From Spisula solida (lineage: Eukaryota; Mollusca; Bivalvia; Venerida; Mactridae), in the NCBI GenBank assembly GCA_947247005.1, contig OX365950.1:15388720-15452719 (forward strand): 64,000 nucleotides of DNA, given 5' to 3'. Numbering within the stretch: position 1 is the first letter of the stretch; the number at the start of each line of letters is the position of its first letter. Below the pieces are notes generated by a model that saw only the letters and a program-made list of their open reading frames with translations, did no database searches and was not told the origin of the DNA. The position numbers and the translations under genes were made by a program. This document shows positions 62,701 to 64,000 of the stretch, piece after piece.

Positions 62701-63683
62701 TTTAAGACTTGATTTCTTGCCTGTAAATTAATTTCGGCATTTGTTTTGACAAGCGTAGAGTATTACGAATATCCAAAATGTGTTCTTTAAACACTCCAAA
62801 TATTCGGTAAGGGACGACTATCTCGCACAAATTGATGAGTATCTATATAATTAATATATCTATGCGTAATGACCTGGGACCAGGTTAGGGGGTGTAATCT
62901 TTAAGTGGGTTATAAATTGTTTTGGCCACAGAGCGGTACATTTGTTGAAATTGAAATTTGTTGAACATTATGGTGCACAAAGGTATTTAAAAGTATTATT
63001 TAGGCGAGCTCAATTGACCTATCACTTATTAATCTTCGTGTGTTTCGTTAGAATCTTTTGATAAGTTAAATAACAACATTGATTGGACAACGAATAAGCA
63101 CGGAGATTCAAGGATGACATGTTAAGTGTACTATCCTATACGAAACGAAATACGATACATTTCTAAGGGAACAATATACCTGTGCCTGATTCGATCCGTT
63201 ACTATGGAAACGTTAGACCAATCCTTTATCAATAATGTATTAAACCATTCAACTCCTTCATCCAGATAGTTATAGTTGATAGCAATATCATGTGATCGAA
63301 CTGTGTTGTTCTTCTTATAAGCGTAAGGACAAAATGTGCCATATCGGCTGCAAAGAAAACAAGATTTCAACAGGCCAAAACAAATCATTGCTGTGGTTCT
63401 GGTAACATGCTAAAAAATAATAGGACACCTAGGTAGATATGTAGGAAAAATACTAATAATAAAATCTTCATTTTAAAGGTAGCAAATATGTTAGCAACTT
63501 TATTATTACAATGCTTTAAACCAACCTTACCTTAAAGCACCTCTAATAGTTGCAATAGCTGATCCAAATATTGGAGAATCACCGTGCACGTTATTGCGAA
63601 CCACAAAGAAGAAGAAATCATCATTCAGCGAGTTCAGTGTACCGTTGTCATGAGCCATAAGTTTCGACATAAGATTAGCTGTA
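50599..63683 (-). CDS. GPR158-like: GPR158/GPR179-like class C G-protein-coupled receptor, 5' incomplete
   Basis: Plasma-membrane receptor. Eleven exons in transcript order: 63683-63531, 63347-63180, 62514-62347, 61281-61158, 60496-60167, 55967-55899, 55312-55203, 53911-53697, 53129-52991, 51688-51583, 50778-50599. All have GT/AG borders and agreeing phases, giving 586 residues to the stop. Domains: an extracellular Cache domain (residues 1-180; YGTFCPYAYKK, WTKPYFDCGGGDVW, YIDINQC); a Cys-rich EGF-like stalk (about 205-280; GAYICECLTGYYFPN, CDACATGCESC); seven helices (about 285-527); a 59-residue tail. The disulfide cysteines at the top of TM3 (EVCLIRIW) and in the second extracellular loop (TCHYGPWE) are present. 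Family knowledge: mammalian GPR158 binds glycine through Cache and partners RGS7; GPR179 acts in retinal ON bipolar cells. The ligand here is unknown. The first exons lie beyond the right edge. Confidence 0.93.
51125..51288 (-). repeat. Three degenerate tandem copies of the TM7 exon end
   Basis: Units of about 55 bp each contain, on the minus strand, a variant of GCTGCGATAACATTACTGAT then TATATATGCTCCAAAGG. They correspond to GCCACAATAACATTACTGAT, TATATACGTTCCAAAGG of the true exon (51583-51625). The middle copy keeps CCAAAGGTATGT, the exon end plus splice donor. They are decayed and probably not spliced. Confidence 0.65.
51289..51552. repeat. Interspersed mollusc repeat inserted beside the TM7 exon
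   Basis: It opens with CCCCCTTTGATGAGGGGTAT, continues TCAATAACTCTAGAATG, TAGATGACCCCTATTGATTT, AGGTCAAGGTCACA, and ends GTTTTACAAACATTTCTTGTT. I recognise this as a repeat family widespread in molluscs. It separates the TM7 exon from its degenerate copies. Confidence 0.7.
51583..51688 (-). CDS. GPR158-like: GPR158-like exon: TM7
   Basis: Acceptor ACTGTTTTCAG and donor GTATGT. It encodes RFLLTAVGPDIASLFRFIQL and QVFATITLLIIYVPK. The final P-K is the class C TM7 end. Three degenerate copies of the last 45 bases plus donor lie just downstream in the gene (51125-51288). Confidence 0.9.
51835..52030. repeat. Diverged interspersed repeat (intron)
   Basis: CATCTTATGAGCACATTTTC, ATGAAAGTGTC, GAAGTAGAAAAAGCTTTTTT and CAGTTGTTTTCTCAGAATAG resemble 30530-30760. 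The reverse-oriented 11180-11400 copy shares AAGCTTTTTCAACTTCAG. No coding content. Confidence 0.4.
52991..53129 (-). CDS. GPR158-like: GPR158-like exon: TM5 and TM6
   Basis: Acceptor TATATGTTTCAG and donor GTAAGT. It encodes VEIVLLVYGVYLSFTVRKAP, then AHFNESKLITYAIYNAIIIG and MFLAFLP. It aligns with the family pattern GVYL...VR-x-x-P-x-x-F-x-E and a following Y-x-x-x-N. Confidence 0.94.
53697..53911 (-). CDS. GPR158-like: GPR158-like exon: TM4 and second extracellular loop
   Basis: Acceptor TATTTTCAG and donor GTAACT, 215 nt. It encodes ISMIFTVGTRKRVYLPDKVL, TM4 LAVLTLLMTIMLVAWTASFP, then a loop ending RTCHYGPWEYAVIG. Confidence 0.93.
54470..54780. repeat. Decayed tandem array of GAAACTAGGTCATTCAGC-like units
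   Basis: AAACTAGGTCATTC, AAACTAGGGAATTC, GAAACTATGGCGTTCAGC and GGAACTAGTTAATTCAGC recur about every 60 bases with heavy drift. Located in the intron between the TM3 and TM4 exons. Confidence 0.5.
54912..54934. repeat. (TA)n microsatellite
   Basis: About eleven TA units in the intron between the TM3 and TM4 exons. Confidence 0.85.
55203..55312 (-). CDS. GPR158-like: GPR158-like exon: TM3
   Basis: Acceptor TTTTTTTCAG and donor GTACGT. It encodes FIAEYLESSVEVCLIRIWPQ and HVGFILLYGSLVLKTW. The Cys at the top of TM3 and the W-x-x-H-x-G-F...Y-G-x-x-x-L-K-T-(W/Y)-R motif are family hallmarks. Confidence 0.95.
55899..55967 (-). CDS. GPR158-like: GPR158-like exon: TM2 (69 nt)
   Basis: Acceptor TTAATGTTACAG and donor GTAAAT, 23 codons, phase 0 on both sides, exactly as the neighbours require. 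It encodes AIKSASPSCLLLMCLGG and ILVCLQ. The I-(K/R)-x-A-S-P start before TM2 is typical of the family. It sits in a 4.9-kb gap full of repeats. Confidence 0.9.
56330..56660. repeat. Interspersed repeat (bivalve type) in the TM1-TM2 intron
   Basis: ACCCCAAAGGGCATGATTTG, AACAATCTTGGTGCAGGACC and a later CTGGAGCATGATTTCAACAA resemble a common bivalve repeat. A 70-codon minus frame overlapping it is incidental. Confidence 0.45.
56706..57309. mobile_element. 604-bp MITE with GCCGTTCTC...GAACGGC ends
   Basis: It starts TGAGCCGTTCTCAAGGAAGA, CCGGGCTTA and ends TAAGCCCGGTTTCCTGGAGA, ACGGCTCA. The interior (GTTGCTATGATGACCAATTT, ACGTTTGAATGACTTTTGCG) is shared with the GCCAGTCTCC family. It lies in the intron between TM1 and TM2. 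Confidence 0.8.
58170..58280 (+). repeat. Inverted repeat arm 1 (TM1-TM2 intron)
   Basis: CTCACTGTGGTATACCATAC, ACCGGATATTGCTAGTAAAG, GTGAGTAATG and GTGTACACCAGGGTAAGTTC match the reverse complement of 59610-59720. The arms are 1.3 kb apart. They may be two copies of one element or the ends of a larger one. Confidence 0.65.
59610..59720 (-). repeat. Inverted repeat arm 2 (TM1-TM2 intron)
   Basis: Reverse complement partner of 58170-58280, about 85 percent alike by eye. Its TATTGCTAGTAAGGTGAGTA looks like an exon end with donor, but does not fit the receptor's phase or its TM2 sequence. Confidence 0.65.
60167..60496 (-). CDS. GPR158-like: GPR158-like exon: Cys-rich EGF-like stalk and TM1
   Basis: Acceptor TTTCTGTTGCAG and donor GTCAGA, 110 codons in phase 0. 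It encodes CVHVKGRGFTTGAYICECLT, GYYFPN, a linker, the FQCDACATGCESCIDVSPCL module and TM1 (LLLALLVLTISTVAGIIALM). Confidence 0.95.
61158..61281 (-). CDS. GPR158-like: GPR158-like exon: end of Cache domain, start of stalk
   Basis: Acceptor ATAATTGTAG and donor GTCCGT. It encodes GVATTDIEMTYIDINQCDVD, then GLDVFRGTHMCQKTTK. The I-D-I-N-Q-C and (R/G)-x-T-H-x-C motifs match the family. It splices directly to CVHVKGRGF of the next exon. Confidence 0.93.
61760..62185. repeat. G+C-rich repeat insert with CATCGGGGA/TCCCCGATG motifs
   Basis: Lies in the intron between the WTKPYFDCG and GVATTDIEM exons, antisense to the gene. TCGGGAGG, TCGGGAAT, ATCGGGGAATG and TCCCCGATG recur on both strands. It is open for 149 codons on the + strand (61746-62195), giving an Arg/Ser-rich product with no recognised domain. 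The composition is unlike everything around it, which suggests an inserted element. Confidence 0.5.
62347..62514 (-). CDS. GPR158-like: GPR158-like exon: Cache domain signature WTKPYFDCG
   Basis: Acceptor TTTTATAG (an in-frame stop just upstream excludes an earlier start) and donor GTAAGT. It encodes GNILDNETTEVYPIATLADG, then HWTKPYFDCGGGDVWMVTYS and SPILYINQSGHINF. It is preceded by a 1-kb intron carrying a G+C-rich repeat on its downstream side. Confidence 0.94.
63180..63347 (-). CDS. GPR158-like: GPR158-like exon: Cache domain, middle
   Basis: Acceptor TTTCTTTGCAG and donor GTATAT. It encodes SRYGTFCPYAYKKNNTVRSH, then NYNYLDEGVEWFNTLL and DWSNVSIVTDRIRH. The F-x-P-(Y/F)-A-(Y/F) and Y-(D/N)-Y...W motifs are typical of the GPR158-family Cache domain. 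Confidence 0.9.
63531..63683 (-). CDS. GPR158-like: GPR158-like exon: Cache domain, N-terminal part
   Basis: Acceptor CTCTTACAG and donor GTAAGG. It encodes TANLMSKLMAHDNGTLNSLN, a strand DDFFFVVRNNVHGDSP and IFGSAIATIRGAL. Leftmost exon of the gene visible; incoming phase 2, so at least one more exon lies upstream. Confidence 0.85.
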
Positions 63684-64000
63684 CTGTAAGAGATATGTAA
63701 TGTTCAGAATGTCAGCAGGCGGCGATACGAGGATGATATGGGTGTAGAGATACATATAATGCAAAGGTATGGTGATACAATACATGTATAGTGTTTACAA
63801 AGGTGTGACACTATTGGATTTTGCAGTATTGATTTGTTTGATTATTCACGTAAAATATGTCATGATTCAATTTTTTTAATTTCCTTCCCAACAATATATT
63901 ACATCATCTCAATTGCTCAACTTAAGAATATTATTGGTCTAGGCGTATATACGTAATTTGATGACAGTTTTCTACATTGTCTCATCGAGTAATTTCGAAT
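63684..64000. other. Intron of the GPR158-like gene, nothing recognised
   Basis: A+T-rich DNA upstream of the first visible exon. I found no further exon before the window edge. Confidence 0.4.

Overview
This is a eukaryotic nuclear window, most likely from a mollusc (bivalve-like). It is strongly A+T-rich. Its genes are split into short exons with GT/AG borders, and it is full of short inverted-repeat transposons, decayed non-LTR retrotransposons and interspersed repeats of kinds I know from bivalve genomes. I see no bacterial genes, operons, rRNA, CRISPR or convincing tRNA.

Two receptor genes can be rebuilt exon by exon, with codon phase agreeing at every junction. (1) On the + strand, about 2.35-10.64 kb, is a Cys-loop ligand-gated chloride channel of the glycine/glutamate-gated type. 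It runs from the ligand-binding domain to the M4 stop codon; its signal-peptide end was not found. (2) On the - strand, 63.68 down to 50.60 kb, is a class C GPCR of the GPR158/GPR179 family: Cache domain, Cys-rich EGF-like stalk, seven membrane segments and a very short tail. Its 5' exons lie beyond the right edge. The genes converge tail to tail. GPR158 in mammals is a metabotropic glycine receptor, so relatives of an ionotropic and a metabotropic glycine receptor share one locus, though neither ligand can be read from sequence.

The 40 kb between the genes has no convincing gene. From left to right it holds: a transposon at 11.6-12.2 kb; a LINE that has lost its reverse-transcriptase core (12.5-14.3 kb); an interspersed repeat (14.5 kb); a G+C-richer island (15.3 kb); an old, diverged tandem duplication (15.9-19.2 against 22.2-25.6 kb) separated by 23-bp and 29-bp minisatellites; a SINE-like element (26.2 kb); a 106-bp tandem array (28.1 kb); and a nearly perfect 9,760-bp tandem duplication (30,897-40,656 and 40,657-50,416). 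I found only two differences between those last two copies. The second copy ends 182 bp past the stop codon of the GPR158-like gene. Each copy carries a five-unit 152-bp array, several short inverted-repeat transposons (some nested), a LINE tail and a 139-codon Cys-rich reading frame.

The most unusual points are: the channel's loss of the conserved amino-acid-binding arginine in loop D while the chloride pore is kept; the tiny tail of the GPR158-like receptor; degenerate tandem copies of the end of its TM7 exon; and the recent 9.76-kb duplication, which is either very young or an assembly artefact.
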